Part shown: piece after piece, positions 16,610 to 26,322 of the stretch
Position numbering within the stretch: position 1 is the first letter of the stretch
How the letters are laid out: each line of letters starts with the position of its first letter
From: Parahoeflea alexandrii
GTDB lineage: Bacteria; Pseudomonadota; Alphaproteobacteria; Rhizobiales; Rhizobiaceae
Assembly (NCBI RefSeq): GCF_027214025.1
Contig: NZ_JAPWHB010000001.1
Span: forward strand, 744,001-808,000
Direction: 5' to 3'
DNA: 64,000 nucleotides
Made by a program: the position numbers and the translations under genes
Notes under the pieces: generated by a model
Database searches by the model: none
Told to the model about the DNA's origin: nothing
The model's input: the letters and a program-made list of their open reading frames with translations, nothing else

Positions 16610-18990
16610 ACACCACGCATCTCAAGACCATCGAACAGCGGCTGCTGTGGCTGTCGCACTGGATGATCCACAACGCCAACCACATCCGCCCCAAGGTCGA
16701 TGGGATCAAGATCGGCGGCCACCAGGCGTCGTCGGCCTCGATGGTGTCGATCATGACGGCGCTCTATTTCTCCGCGCTGAGGCCCGAAGACCGGGTGGCG
16801 GTCAAGCCGCACGCCTCGCCGATCTTCCACGCGATCCAGTACCTGATGGGCAACCAGACGCGCGAGAAGATGGAGAATTTCCGGGGGTTCGGCGGCGTGC
16901 AGTCCTACCCGTCGCGGACCAAGGACATAGACGACGTCGATTTCTCCACCGGCTCGGTCGGGCTCGGCGTCGCCATCACCTCCTTCGCCTCGATCGTGCA
17001 GGATTACATCAAGGCCAAGGACTGGGGCCAGGACCTGCCGCTCGGGCGCATGGTGGCGCTGGTCGGCGACGCCGAGCTTGACGAGGGCAATATCTACGAG
17101 ACGCTGCAGGAGGGATGGAAGAACGACCTGCGCAACACCTGGTGGATCATCGACTACAATCGCCAGTCGCTCGACGGCATCGTGCACGAGGGCCTGTTCC
17201 GCCGCGTCGAGAAGATCTTCGAAGCCTTCGGCTGGGACGTGGTGCGGGTCAAATACGGCCATCTGCAGCGCGCCGCCTTCACCGAGAAGGGCGGCGACAA
17301 GCTGAAAGACTGGATCGACAACTGCCCCAACCAGCTCTACGCGGCGCTCACCTTCATGGGGGGCGCGGTGTGGCGCAAGCACCTGATGGACGATCTCGGC
17401 GACCAGGGCGACGTGACCAGGCTGATCGAGGCGCGCTCCGACCGGGAACTGGCGGAACTGATGGAAAACCTCGGCGGCAACTGCGTCTCGACCATGGCGG
17501 ACGCCTTTGCCTCGATCGACCATGACCGGCCGGTCTGCTTTCTCGCCTACACGATCAAGGGCTGGGGCACGCCGATCGCCGGTCACAAGGACAATCATGG
17601 CGGGCTGATGAACAAGGCCCAGATGGCCGAGTGGCAGCACCATATGGGGGTTCCTGAAGGCGAGGAATGGGAGAAATTCTCAACCGTCGCGGATCCGGCA
17701 GCACTTCAGGCGTTTCTCGACCGGACGCCGTTTTTCGCCAAGGGCCGGAGGCGTTATTCCGATCACGTGATCGCCACGCCAGCGATAGAAATCGCCTCGG
17801 ATCGCGAGATTTCCACCCAAATGGCATTCGGCAAGATCCTCGACGATCTGTCCAAGACCAACAGCGAGCTTGCGGCGCGGATCGTCACCACCTCGCCTGA
17901 TGTCACCGGCACCACCAATTTGGGCCCCTGGGTCAACCGGCGCAAGCTGTTCGCCCGCGAGGCGCGCGCCGACACCTTCAAGACGCACAACATTCCCTCG
18001 ACCGCCAAATGGGAGTTCGCGCCCGACGGCCAGCATATCGAGCTCGGCATTGCCGAAATGAACCTGTTTCTGCTGCTCGGAGCGGCAGGCCTGTCGCATT
18101 CGCTGTTCGGCAAGCGGCTGATCCCGATCGGCACGGTCTACGATCCCTTCGTCGCCCGCGGGCTCGATGCGCTCAACTATGCCTGTTACCAGGATTCGCG
18201 CTTCATGATCGTCGGCACGCCCTCGGGCGTGACGCTGGCGCCCGAGGGCGGCGCGCACCAGTCGATCGGCTCGCCGCTGATCGGCATGAGCCAGGACGGG
18301 CTGGCGGCGTTCGAGCCGGCCTTTGCCGACGAGCTGGCGGTGATCATGAAATGGGCCTTCGATTACATGCAGAAGGATGGCGAAGGCGATCCGGATGAAC
18401 GCACCTGGTTGCGCGACGAGACCGGAGGCTCGGTCTATCTGAGACTTACCACCAACCCGATCGAGCAGCCGGGCACCCGCGCCGACGAAGATTTCCGCCA
18501 GGGCGCCATCGACGGCGCCTACTGGCTGCGCAAGCCCGGTCCGAATTGCGAGGTCGTCATCGCTTACCAGGGTGCTGTGGCGCCGGAAGCGATCCGCGCG
18601 GCCGGCCGCATTGCCGAGACAAGGCGCGATGTCGGCGTGCTGGCGGTGACATCCGCCGACCGGCTCAACGCCGGCTGGACGGCGGCGCAACGCGCACGGT
18701 CACGCGGCAATGCGAACGCCGAAAGCCACATCGAAACGCTGACCGCCGCCCTGCCCCGGCACGCAAAGATTGTCACGGTGATCGATGGCCATCCGGCAAC
18801 CCTCGGCTGGATCGGCTCGGTGCAGGGCCACCAGACCATCCCGCTCGGCGTCGAACATTTCGGCCAGACCGGGACGATCGGCGATCTCTACCATCATTTC
18901 GGCATCGACGCCGAGGCAATCGTGCAGGCCGCAATCGGACTGACGGATGGTCACCGGGGGATGCCAAGGCTGATGCAGCGCAAGGGGTGA
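16606..18990 (+). CDS. mdeB: AceE-like homodimeric 2-oxoacid dehydrogenase E1 (MdeB-like)
   Basis: 794 residues, transketolase-superfamily enzyme. The thiamine-diphosphate motif is GDAELDEGN...WWIIDYN with RQSLDG after it, the spacing and wording of the AceE group rather than of transketolase. The substrate channel histidines are in GGHQASSAS, and the pyrimidine domain has ELGIAEMN. P. putida MdeB, encoded after the lyase gene, is an AceE-like enzyme acting on 2-oxobutyrate. Here the gene follows both enzymes that make 2-oxobutyrate and overlaps the second, so oxidative decarboxylation toward propionyl-CoA is the likely role. No E2 or E3 genes are nearby; they would have to be borrowed. Annotation pipelines may label it simply transketolase. 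Confidence 0.75.
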   Translation: MNTTHLKTIEQRLLWLSHWMIHNANHIRPKVDGIKIGGHQASSASMVSIMTALYFSALRPEDRVAVKPHASPIFHAIQYLMGNQTREKMENFRGFGGVQSYPSRTKDIDDVDFSTGSVGLGVAITSFASIVQDYIKAKDWGQDLPLGRMVALVGDAELDEGNIYETLQEGWKNDLRNTWWIIDYNRQSLDGIVHEGLFRRVEKIFEAFGWDVVRVKYGHLQRAAFTEKGGDKLKDWIDNCPNQLYAALTFMGGAVWRKHLMDDLGDQGDVTRLIEARSDRELAELMENLGGNCVSTMADAFASIDHDRPVCFLAYTIKGWGTPIAGHKDNHGGLMNKAQMAEWQHHMGVPEGEEWEKFSTVADPAALQAFLDRTPFFAKGRRRYSDHVIATPAIEIASDREISTQMAFGKILDDLSKTNSELAARIVTTSPDVTGTTNLGPWVNRRKLFAREARADTFKTHNIPSTAKWEFAPDGQHIELGIAEMNLFLLLGAAGLSHSLFGKRLIPIGTVYDPFVARGLDALNYACYQDSRFMIVGTPSGVTLAPEGGAHQSIGSPLIGMSQDGLAAFEPAFADELAVIMKWAFDYMQKDGEGDPDERTWLRDETGGSVYLRLTTNPIEQPGTRADEDFRQGAIDGAYWLRKPGPNCEVVIAYQGAVAPEAIRAAGRIAETRRDVGVLAVTSADRLNAGWTAAQRARSRGNANAESHIETLTAALPRHAKIVTVIDGHPATLGWIGSVQGHQTIPLGVEHFGQTGTIGDLYHHFGIDAEAIVQAAIGLTDGHRGMPRLMQRKG

Positions 18991-19021
18991 CAGGCAGCCG
19001 TCACGATGCGCCCGTTCAGCT

Positions 19022-19678
19022 TTAGCCTTCGAGCAGGCCCTGGACGAAATCGAACAGGCCGGGGCGGCGGTCGCGGCGCAGACGCTCGGCCTGGACGATG
19101 GCGCGCACGGCGGAATAGGCGCGGTCGAGATCGTCATTGACGACGACATAGTCATATTCGCGCCAGTGCTCGATTTCCGAGCGGGCGTTGGCGAGCCGCT
19201 GCTCGATCACCTCTTCAGTGTCCTCGGCGCGGCGGTGCAGCCGGGCGCGCAGTTCTTCCATCGAGGGCGGCAGGATGAAGATCGACACAACGTCGGCGCT
19301 CATCTTCTCCTGCAATTGCTGCGCACCCTGCCAGTCGATGTCGAACAGCATGTCGCGGCCCTCGGCCATCGCCACCTCGGCAGCCTCGCGCGGCGTGCCG
19401 TAACAATTGCCATGCACCTCCGCCCATTCGAGCAGCGCCTCCGAATCCCGCATCCGCTCGAAATCGCGCTTTGACTTGAAATGATAGTGCACACCCTCGA
19501 TCTCGCTGCCGCGACGCGGACGCGTGGTCACGCTGACTGACAGGCTGAGACCGGTGTCATGTTCGAGCAGATTGCGAGCAATGGTGGATTTGCCGGCACC
19601 CGAGGGCGAGGAAATCACAAGCATGAGGCCGCGCCGCTTGATGCGGGCCGAGGGAAGATGGGCGGGCGGCTGGCTCAT
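19022..19678 (-). CDS. gmk: Guanylate kinase
   Basis: 218 residues. P-loop [20 protein letters not shown]-binding [21 protein letters not shown], then [10 protein letters not shown] and [12 protein letters not shown]. It phosphorylates GMP to GDP. It follows yicC with 2 bases between stop and start and is last in the minus-strand fab-mltG-yicC-gmk row, the usual arrangement in Rhizobiales. It converges on mdeB. Confidence 0.96.
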   Translation of the reverse strand: MSQPPAHLPSARIKRRGLMLVISSPSGAGKSTIARNLLEHDTGLSLSVSVTTRPRRGSEIEGVHYHFKSKRDFERMRDSEALLEWAEVHGNCYGTPREAAEVAMAEGRDMLFDIDWQGAQQLQEKMSADVVSIFILPPSMEELRARLHRRAEDTEEVIEQRLANARSEIEHWREYDYVVVNDDLDRAYSAVRAIVQAERLRRDRRPGLFDFVQGLLEG

Positions 19679-19680
19679 CG

Positions 19681-20568
19681 CTACTCCAGATTCTGAACTT
19701 GTTCGCGAAACTGGTCTATCAGGACCTTCAGATCAAGTCCGATCGCAGTGACCGATGCCGCATTGGATTTCGAACATATGGTGTTGGTTTCGCGGTTGAA
19801 TTCCTGGGCGAGGAAATCGAGCCTGCGGCCGGCGGCGGCCTCGCCTTCGATCAGCGCCCGGGCCGCATCGACATGGGCTTTGAGCCGGTCGATTTCCTCG
19901 CGCAGGTCGGCCTTGGTGGCCAGAAGTGCGGCTTCCATGTAGAGCCGGTCGCGATCGAGACCGGCGCCGGTGTCCATCAGGCTTGCCACCTGCTCAGTCA
20001 GCCGCGCGCGAATGGCTTCGGGCGAGCGCGACGGATCCGCCTCGACCGCAAGGGTCAGCGCGCCGATGTGATCAACCTGGGCGCCGAGCACGCGGGCCAG
20101 GGCCGCGCCTTCCGACAGCCGCATCGCCTTGAGTTCCTCAAGCGCGCTCATGAAGCCGTCGAGCACAGCCTTGTTGCGCGCTTCGCGGACCTCATCGGAC
20201 AGTTCGGGATCGCGGAATTCGAGTACGCCCTTGATGTTGAGAATGCCGTCGAGCGCCGGCTTGCGGGCGTCGATCCGGTCTTCCAGCCGGTTGACAAGGT
20301 CGATGACGGCATCGAGCGCCGCCTCGTTGACCACGGCTTCCACCGCCGTGCCGGTGACGCTGGTTGAAAGCGACACCTGCAGGTTGCCGCGCGTCAGCGC
20401 CGCCGCGACGGCCTTGCGGACCGGCTGCTCGAGCGCCTCGAAGCCCTGCGGCAGCCGCAACCGCACATCGAGGTTCTTGCCGTTGACCGAGCGGAGTTCC
20501 CACACGAAGCGAAGCCCCGAGGCTTCGCCCTCATGGCGCGCAAACCCCGTCATCGACTGGACAGCCAT
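19681..20568 (-). CDS. yicC: YicC-family endoribonuclease
   Basis: 295 residues with the YicC N-terminal sequence [15 protein letters not shown] and [15 protein letters not shown], and the DUF1732 C-terminal end [34 protein letters not shown] and the invariant [12 protein letters not shown] tail. In E. coli YicC promotes degradation of the small RNA RyhB and has nuclease activity. It is nearly always beside gmk, as here. Confidence 0.93.
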   Translation of the reverse strand: MAVQSMTGFARHEGEASGLRFVWELRSVNGKNLDVRLRLPQGFEALEQPVRKAVAAALTRGNLQVSLSTSVTGTAVEAVVNEAALDAVIDLVNRLEDRIDARKPALDGILNIKGVLEFRDPELSDEVREARNKAVLDGFMSALEELKAMRLSEGAALARVLGAQVDHIGALTLAVEADPSRSPEAIRARLTEQVASLMDTGAGLDRDRLYMEAALLATKADLREEIDRLKAHVDAARALIEGEAAAGRRLDFLAQEFNRETNTICSKSNAASVTAIGLDLKVLIDQFREQVQNLE

Positions 20569-20626
20569 GCCTCATGCCCCCTTTTCCCCTCGACCTTGGC
20601 CCGGACAGGCCACGGTGCTCACACAA

Positions 20627-21841
20627 TCAATTGCCTTGCGTAGTGGCGCCCTGCGTGTTGGCCTCGGCCTCGGCGGCCTTCTCGGCTGCCAGCGCCTTTT
20701 CGCGCTCGGCCTCAAGTCTGCGCCAGCGCGCAACATTGGAATTGTGGTCGTCCAGCGTTTCGGCGAACGCGTGCCCGCCGCTGCCGTCGGCCACGAAGTA
20801 CAGATCCTTGGTCCGCGACGGATTGGCGACCGCCTCCATTGCCTCGCGCCCCGGATTGGCAATCGGCGTGGGCGGCAAGCCGTCGATCACATAGGTGTTG
20901 TAGGCCGTCGGCTTGTCGATATCCGACTTGTAGATGGGACGATCCGACGGCTTGCCGGCTCCGCCGAACAGGCCATAGATGATCGTCGGGTCGGACTGCA
21001 GGCGCATGCCCTTCTCGAGCCGGTTGATGAAGACACCGGCGACGCGCGGCCGCTCGTCGGCGCGCGCGGTTTCCTTCTCGACGATGGAGGCGAGGATGAC
21101 CAGTTCCTCGGGGGTTGCAAGCGGCAGATCCGGCGCGCGGCGGGCCCAGACCTGCTCCAGCGCCCTCGTCTGGGCCTTTGCCATCTGTTCGACGATTTCC
21201 GCCCGGGTGGTGCCCCGGGAGTATTTGTAGGTTTCCGGCAGAAGAGCGCCTTCGGGCGGCATTTCCGCCGGCAGGTCGCCCTGCAGCATCTCGTCGGCCC
21301 TGAGCCGGTCGAAGACCTGCTGCACGGTCTGGCCTTCCGGCACGGTGAAGGAATGCAGGATCGATTTTCCCGACTGCATAAGCTCGATGATCTCGAGCAT
21401 CGACGAGCGTGCCTTGATCTCGTATTCGCCGGCCTTGAGCGTGTCGTCGCCGAGAACGCCCTTGGCGCCGATCGAGAAGATCCGCTGATTGGTGATGATG
21501 CCTTCGCGTTCGAGCCCTGCGGCGATCTGGTTGAGGCCGGCGCCTTCGCGCACCATGAAATCGGTGGTGCGGTCGAGCGGCCCGCGGCCTTCGAACTCGG
21601 TCTTGCCGTACCAGAACACGCCAATACCGACGATGGCGACGAAAATGACCAGCGAGAGAATGAAATTGAGGAACACCACGACCTGGTTGCGGGCGCGGCG
21701 CGAGCGCTTGGGCGGAGGCGGCGCCTTCTCCGGCTTCAAGGCCTGCGAGGGCGATACCGGTATGATCGGACCGGACGGTGCAGAGCCATTGTCGCCAGCG
21801 CGGCCAAAAATACCCTTGCCTTGATTATTGCGGTCGTTCAC
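20627..21841 (-). CDS. mltG: Endolytic murein transglycosylase MltG
   Basis: 404 residues from a GTG start with GGAG 9 bases upstream; a TTG 21 codons earlier is possible but lacks a site. A Pro/Lys-rich cytoplasmic stretch precedes one TM (VVVFLNFILSLVIFVAIVGIGVFW). A LysM-like part follows, then the YceG catalytic domain with the catalytic glutamate in LASIVEKETARADERP and with LQSDPTIIYG and YNTYVIDGLPPTPIANPG. MltG cleaves nascent glycan and sets strand length. The Ala/Glu-rich C-terminal tail is low-complexity. Confidence 0.92.
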   Translation of the reverse strand: MNDRNNQGKGIFGRAGDNGSAPSGPIIPVSPSQALKPEKAPPPPKRSRRARNQVVVFLNFILSLVIFVAIVGIGVFWYGKTEFEGRGPLDRTTDFMVREGAGLNQIAAGLEREGIITNQRIFSIGAKGVLGDDTLKAGEYEIKARSSMLEIIELMQSGKSILHSFTVPEGQTVQQVFDRLRADEMLQGDLPAEMPPEGALLPETYKYSRGTTRAEIVEQMAKAQTRALEQVWARRAPDLPLATPEELVILASIVEKETARADERPRVAGVFINRLEKGMRLQSDPTIIYGLFGGAGKPSDRPIYKSDIDKPTAYNTYVIDGLPPTPIANPGREAMEAVANPSRTKDLYFVADGSGGHAFAETLDDHNSNVARWRRLEAEREKALAAEKAAEAEANTQGATTQGN

Positions 21842-21954
21842 GGGGTCAATCTCCGCAGGAATTGGATAAGGGGCAGAGCCCGATGCTTCGTTCTTGCCGC
21901 TCAATGTGGCGAAATGCCGGATCCTGAGAGGAGCTTCTCAAGCCGGTCGCACCG

Positions 21955-23220
21955 TCATTGGCCCTCAAAGCGCTTGAGCACAAGCGATGCGTTGGTTCCG
22001 CCAAATCCGAAGGAATTGGACAGGGCGACATCGATCTTGCGCTTGCGCGCCACCTTGGGAACCAGGTCGATCCTGGTCTCGACTTCCGGATTGTCCAGAT
22101 TGAGCGTCGGCGGAGCGACATTGTCGCGGATGGCGAGCGCCGAAAAGACCGCCTCCATCGCGCCGGCCGCGCCCAGCAGATGGCCGATCGACGACTTGGT
22201 CGACGACATCGAAATCCCCGACGCCGCGTCGCCCACCAGCCGCTCGACGGCGCCCAGTTCAATGGTGTCGGCCATGGTGGAGGTACCATGGGCGTTGATG
22301 TAGTCGATGTCGGCGGGCGTAATCCCGGCGCGCTTGAGCGCCATCTGCATGCAGCGGTAGGCGCCGTCACCGTCTTCCGAAGGTGCTGTGATGTGATAGG
22401 CGTCACCCGACAGGCCGTAGCCGACCACTTCGGCGATGATGTTGGCGCCGCGGGCAAGAGCGTGATCCAGCTCTTCGAGAACCACGGTCGCCGCGCCCTC
22501 GCCCATGACGAAGCCGTCGCGGTCGCGGTCATAGGGACGCGAGGCCTTTTCCGGGGTGTCGTTGTAGGAGGTGGACAGCGCCTTGCAGGCGGCAAAGCCC
22601 GCCAGTCCGATTCGACAGATGGCCGCTTCCGCGCCGCCCGCAACCATGACTTCGGCGTCGCCCAGCGCAATCAGCCGGGCAGCGTCGCCAATGGCATGCG
22701 CTCCGGTCGAGCAGGCCGTCACAACCGCATGGTTGGGGCCGCGCAAACCGTGCCGGATCGAGACCTGCCCGGAGATCAGGTTGATCAGGCGGCCGGGAAT
22801 GAAGAACGGAGACACACGGCGGGGACCCTTGTCGCGCAAGGTGTAGCCGGCTTCGACGATGCCCTCGAGTCCGCCGACGCCGGAGCCTATCATGACGCCG
22901 GTGGCGATCTGGTCTTCGCGGGTCTGCGGATGCCAGCCGGCATCCTTCAGCGCCATGTCGGCCGCGGCCACGCCGAAAAGAATGAACTTGTCGATCTTGC
23001 GCTGTTCTTTGGGCTCCATCCAGTCATCCGGATTGAAGCCGCCCTCCATCGAGGTGTCGGTGGGAACCGAACAGGCAATCTGGGCAGCGATGTCGCTGAC
23101 GTCGAAAGCAGTGACGCGGGAGGCACCGTTGTGGCCGCCGATGAGGCGAGACCAGGTGATCTCGGTACCGCAACCGAGCGGAGAAACCACACCTGTGCCG
23201 GTTATGACAACTCTGCGCAT
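21955..23220 (-). CDS. fabF: 3-oxoacyl-[acyl-carrier-protein] synthase II
   Basis: 421 residues. Starts MRRVVITGTGVVSPLG. The Cys-His-His triad lies in VTACSTGAHAIG, INAHGTSTMADTIE and KSSIGHLLGAAG; the C-terminal SNSFGFGGTNASLVL is typical of FabF. It elongates acyl-ACP in type II fatty-acid synthesis. It lies 99 bases downstream of acpP, separated from it by a strong hairpin. Confidence 0.96.
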   Translation of the reverse strand: MRRVVITGTGVVSPLGCGTEITWSRLIGGHNGASRVTAFDVSDIAAQIACSVPTDTSMEGGFNPDDWMEPKEQRKIDKFILFGVAAADMALKDAGWHPQTREDQIATGVMIGSGVGGLEGIVEAGYTLRDKGPRRVSPFFIPGRLINLISGQVSIRHGLRGPNHAVVTACSTGAHAIGDAARLIALGDAEVMVAGGAEAAICRIGLAGFAACKALSTSYNDTPEKASRPYDRDRDGFVMGEGAATVVLEELDHALARGANIIAEVVGYGLSGDAYHITAPSEDGDGAYRCMQMALKRAGITPADIDYINAHGTSTMADTIELGAVERLVGDAASGISMSSTKSSIGHLLGAAGAMEAVFSALAIRDNVAPPTLNLDNPEVETRIDLVPKVARKRKIDVALSNSFGFGGTNASLVLKRFEGQ

Positions 23221-23255
23221 CTTCTCAAATCCCAGTCATGTCATAAAGCAAACAA

Positions 23256-23278
23256 ACCGGCGCAGGTGCTGCGCCGGT
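23256..23278 (-). terminator. Hairpin terminator or attenuator between acpP and fabF
   Basis: A perfect 10-bp stem, ACCGGCGCAG (23256-23265) with CTGCGCCGGT (23269-23278), has a 3-base loop. Read on the minus strand it is followed by the T-rich TTTGTTTGCTTTA. It would lower fabF transcription relative to acpP. Confidence 0.7.
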
Positions 23279-23319
23279 CCGGACAGCGGAATTGGATCCG
23301 CCGGTCAATTGAAGTCCAA

Positions 23320-23556
23320 TCAGGCCTGAGCCGACGAGATGAACTTGACTGCATCACCAACGGTCAGGATGGTGTCGGCTGCATCGTCAGGGATTTCGAC
23401 GCCGAATTCTTCTTCGAACGCCATCACCAGTTCGACCGTATCGAGCGAATCCGCACCGAGATCGTCAATGAAGCTTGCGCCTTCGTTCACTTTATCAGCG
23501 TCAACGCCCAGATGTTCGATGACAATTTTCTTTACGCGGTCTGCGATGTCGCTCAT
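23320..23556 (-). CDS. acpP: Acyl carrier protein
   Basis: 78 residues, [20 protein letters not shown] at the start. The phosphopantetheine serine is in [18 protein letters not shown]. Small, acidic and strongly conserved; it carries growing acyl chains. Start 23556 was chosen for length and for a GGAA site before it; the frame is open 19 codons upstream. It has its own promoter about 80 bases upstream and a terminator-like hairpin downstream, consistent with high expression. Confidence 0.97.
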   Translation of the reverse strand: MSDIADRVKKIVIEHLGVDADKVNEGASFIDDLGADSLDTVELVMAFEEEFGVEIPDDAADTILTVGDAVKFISSAQA

Positions 23557-23635
23557 GTCGGATTCCTCGACCTGTTTCACATTGTTGTTGCGCCTCGTTA
23601 CCTGCGCAAGCATGGGTAATCAAGCTCGTTGCGTG

Positions 23636-23664
23636 TTTTTATGCGCTATGCGTGGTTCCGTCAA
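23636..23664 (-). promoter_or_regulatory. Probable acpP promoter
   Basis: On the minus strand TTGACG (23659-23664) and TAAAAA (23636-23641) are separated by 17 bases. This sigma70-like pair lies about 80 bases before the acpP start codon. Confidence 0.6.
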
Positions 23665-23840
23665 AGCCGAAGCTGTGGATTTCAGCATATTCAGCCTTAA
23701 AAAACAGGCACGCACCGCGCTTGCAGCGAGGGCGAAGTATCACGGTTTGGCAACCGGGCAAAGCCGGAAAATGCGCCGCAACAGTGATTCCCACCCGCAT
23801 GGCCAAGGCGCTGTCCGTGCCCGCGCCGCAAGGCCGCGGA

Positions 23841-24578
23841 TCAAACCATCAGCATTCCGCCGTTCACATGGATGGTCTGGCCTGTCACGTAAGATGCCTC
23901 GTTCGATGCCAGCCAGGTGACGGCGGAGGCGATTTCCGCGCCATTTCCCATGCGGCGCATCGGAATGGCGCCCATGATCGCCTCTTTCTGCTTGTCATTG
24001 AGCTTTTCGGTCATGGCGCTTTCGATGAAGCCGGGCGCCACGCAATTGACCGTGACGTTGCGCGGGGCGATTTCCTGGGCGAGACTCTTGGAAAAGCCGA
24101 TCATGCCGGCCTTGGCGGCGCAGTAATTGGCCTGCCCCGGATTGCCGGCAACGCCGACCACCGAGGTGATGTTGATGATGCGGCCGTTGCGGCGCTTCAT
24201 CATCGGGTGGGCCAGTTCGCGGGTGAGGCGAAACACCGCGGTCAGATTGACCTCGAGAACCTGGTCCCAGGCATCGTCGCTCATGCGCACGAACAGCCCG
24301 TCCTTGGTGATTCCGGCATTGTTGACCAGGATATCGACGCCTTCGAGCTGCTCTTCGGCCTTCTTGCCCAAGGCCGAGACCGCGTCGCGGTCCGACAGGT
24401 CGGCGGGGAACATCATCACCCGGTCGCCGAGTTCGGCGGCAAGCGCCTCGAGCCGCTCGACACGGGTGCCGTGCAGGCCGACGGTCGCGCCCTGGGCATG
24501 AAGCTGGCGCGCGATTGCCTCGCCAATACCGCCGGACGCACCGGTCACGAGAGCCTTGCGGCCTGTCAGATCGAACAT
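23841..24578 (-). CDS. fabG: 3-oxoacyl-[acyl-carrier-protein] reductase
   Basis: 245 residues, classical short-chain dehydrogenase. Cofactor loop TGASGGIGEAIA, structural NNAG, and the Ser-Tyr-Lys triad in NITSVVGVAGNPGQANYCAAKAG. The C-terminus VTGQTIHVNGGMLMV is FabG-like. It reduces 3-oxoacyl-ACP with NADPH. It lies between fabD and acpP; the 284-base gap to acpP holds the acpP promoter. Confidence 0.95.
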   Translation of the reverse strand: MFDLTGRKALVTGASGGIGEAIARQLHAQGATVGLHGTRVERLEALAAELGDRVMMFPADLSDRDAVSALGKKAEEQLEGVDILVNNAGITKDGLFVRMSDDAWDQVLEVNLTAVFRLTRELAHPMMKRRNGRIINITSVVGVAGNPGQANYCAAKAGMIGFSKSLAQEIAPRNVTVNCVAPGFIESAMTEKLNDKQKEAIMGAIPMRRMGNGAEIASAVTWLASNEASYVTGQTIHVNGGMLMV

Positions 24579-24649
24579 GGAAAGTCCTTTCGGGATATTT
24601 TCAGGTTGAGCCTGAATGCAGGCCGTGAAGTCTTGCGCGCTCGCAAGGT

Positions 24650-25594
24650 CTATGAAGAGATTGCGGCCAGAAACGGATCGATGTCGTCCGGGCCGGCGAC
24701 GTTGATGCCGGTCACCGAGCGGTCGATGCGGCGGGCGAGACCGGTCAGGACCTTGCCCGCGCCGATTTCCGCCAGCGTGTCGACGCCGTTTGCGGCAAAC
24801 CAGGCCACCGTCTCGCGCCAGCGCACCTGGCCGGTCACCTGCTCGACCAGCAATTGCGCGATCTCGTCGGGATCGGACACCGGTGCCGCGCGGACATTGG
24901 CGATGACGGGAACCACGGGAGCGGATTTGGTCACGCCCGCCAGCGCCTCGCGCATGGCGTCGGCGGCGGGCTGCATCAGGCTCGAATGGAAGGGTGCTGA
25001 TACCGGCAGCATCAGCGCACGCTTGGCGCCCTTGGCCGTGGCGGCGGCCGCGGCGGCTTCAACGGCGGGCTTGAGACCGGATATCACCAGCTGGCCGCCG
25101 CCATTGTCGTTGGCGATCTGCACGGCTCCGTGAGCCCGGCCTTCGGCGCAGGCGGCCTCGACGTCCTCGGCTTCCAGACCGATGATGGCGGCCATGGCGC
25201 CCTCGCCCGCGGGAACCGCAGCCTGCATGGCGTTGCCGCGAATGCGCAGCAGCCGGGCCGTGTCGGAAATCGAGAACATGCCAGCGGCGCACAGGGCGGA
25301 GTACTCGCCCAGCGAATGGCCGGCGACATAGCTTGCGGTCTTCGCCAGATCCAGGCCGCGGGCCTCGAGCACCCGGATCAGCGCCATCGACACCGCCATC
25401 AGCGCCGGCTGGGCGTTGGCGGTGAGCGTCAGCGTGTCCTCGGGGCCTTCGAAGATCACCGCCGAAAGTTTCTCGCCAAGCGCCGCGTCAACCTCGTCAA
25501 AGACGGCTCTCGCTTCGGGGTAGGCTGCGGCAAGATCCTTGCCCATACCGACCGTCTGGCTGCCCTGCCCCGGAAAAGTGAATGCTATGGCCAT
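24650..25594 (-). CDS. fabD: Malonyl CoA-acyl carrier protein transacylase
   Basis: 314 residues. Begins MAIAFTFPGQGSQTVGMGKD. The nucleophile elbow is GHSLGEYSALCAAG, and the catalytic histidine region is SAPFHSSLMQPA. It loads malonate onto ACP. Start 25594 follows a GGAG site; the upstream extension in the same frame is not supported. First gene of the fab cluster, preceded by a well-formed promoter. Confidence 0.96.
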   Translation of the reverse strand: MAIAFTFPGQGSQTVGMGKDLAAAYPEARAVFDEVDAALGEKLSAVIFEGPEDTLTLTANAQPALMAVSMALIRVLEARGLDLAKTASYVAGHSLGEYSALCAAGMFSISDTARLLRIRGNAMQAAVPAGEGAMAAIIGLEAEDVEAACAEGRAHGAVQIANDNGGGQLVISGLKPAVEAAAAAATAKGAKRALMLPVSAPFHSSLMQPAADAMREALAGVTKSAPVVPVIANVRAAPVSDPDEIAQLLVEQVTGQVRWRETVAWFAANGVDTLAEIGAGKVLTGLARRIDRSVTGINVAGPDDIDPFLAAISS

Positions 25595-25629
25595 GTTTCG
25601 GCTCCGATGATTGATGTCCCGTTGCCGCT

Positions 25630-25658
25630 TCAATTCACATTCGCACCGCCAGTGTCAA
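25630..25658 (-). promoter_or_regulatory. Probable promoter of the fabD cluster
   Basis: On the minus strand a consensus TTGACA (25653-25658) and AATTGA (25630-25635) are 17 bases apart, 36 bases before the fabD start. The rest of the 313-base gap to 25908 shows no gene. Confidence 0.65.
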
Positions 25659-25907
25659 GGTTGCGACCTGTTTGAAGCCTCGGGCGGGGGCCGTCTGCGG
25701 CTGCATCTGCCCGTTTTTCTGGGAGAATCGCCCTCCCCGGCACCGCTCTCGGGCAATTCGCCCAAGGCGGCAGCAAGCAGCCGTCAGCGAAGCAGTCCAA
25801 AAATATTTTCCGGATGCGCAAGCCGGCATCTTGAATTCGCCACGGATAGCGATCAGATCTTTCTCGTCGCGCTCGGTATCAGCAGCGCCTTTTTCGGACA
25901 CAGCAAG

Positions 25908-26204
25908 ATGTCGCATCCCGCGTCACATTCCGCACAGGCCACGTCCGGTGGAAGTTCTGCCACGCCTGCTTCTAAAACAAAATTTGTCGCCTTCCTCACC
26001 GCAATCGGCGCCATCGTGCTGATCGGCGCGGAAATCTGGCTCGCAGCGCTTGCAGCGATCTGGGCCGCCGACGGTTTCTTCGACCTGGCGACGGTGGGCG
26101 ACCTGATCGCGATCGCGATCATCGTCCCGCCCGCAATCTGGGCGACCTGGATGACCGCGAAGCTAGCCATTTCTGCGGAAATGAATCCCGAAAACGCCGA
26201 CTGA
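25908..26204 (+). CDS. Small two-helix membrane protein, unknown function
   Basis: 98 residues. A polar Ser/Ala-rich N-terminus (about 25 residues) is followed by two hydrophobic stretches (FLTAIGAIVLIGAEIWLAAL and LIAIAIIVPPAIWATWMTAK) joined by a short acidic loop. No domain is recognised. The ATG at 25908 was chosen because sequence upstream in the frame is low-quality Ser/Arg-rich and lacks coding character. It precedes a Ca/Na exchanger by 118 bases on the same strand, so joint transcription is possible. Similar short membrane proteins are annotated as hypothetical in Rhizobiales. Confidence 0.6.
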   Translation: MSHPASHSAQATSGGSSATPASKTKFVAFLTAIGAIVLIGAEIWLAALAAIWAADGFFDLATVGDLIAIAIIVPPAIWATWMTAKLAISAEMNPENAD

Positions 26205-26322
26205 ACCGGCGGCGCCCTGCCGCCGCCCTGTCTCCAGTCAATAATGGCAGCGTTGTGCATCGGGCACACGCCCGACAGATGGACTGCGCCTTCAATCCGG
26301 TCTGTGACCGAAGGAAAAACCA

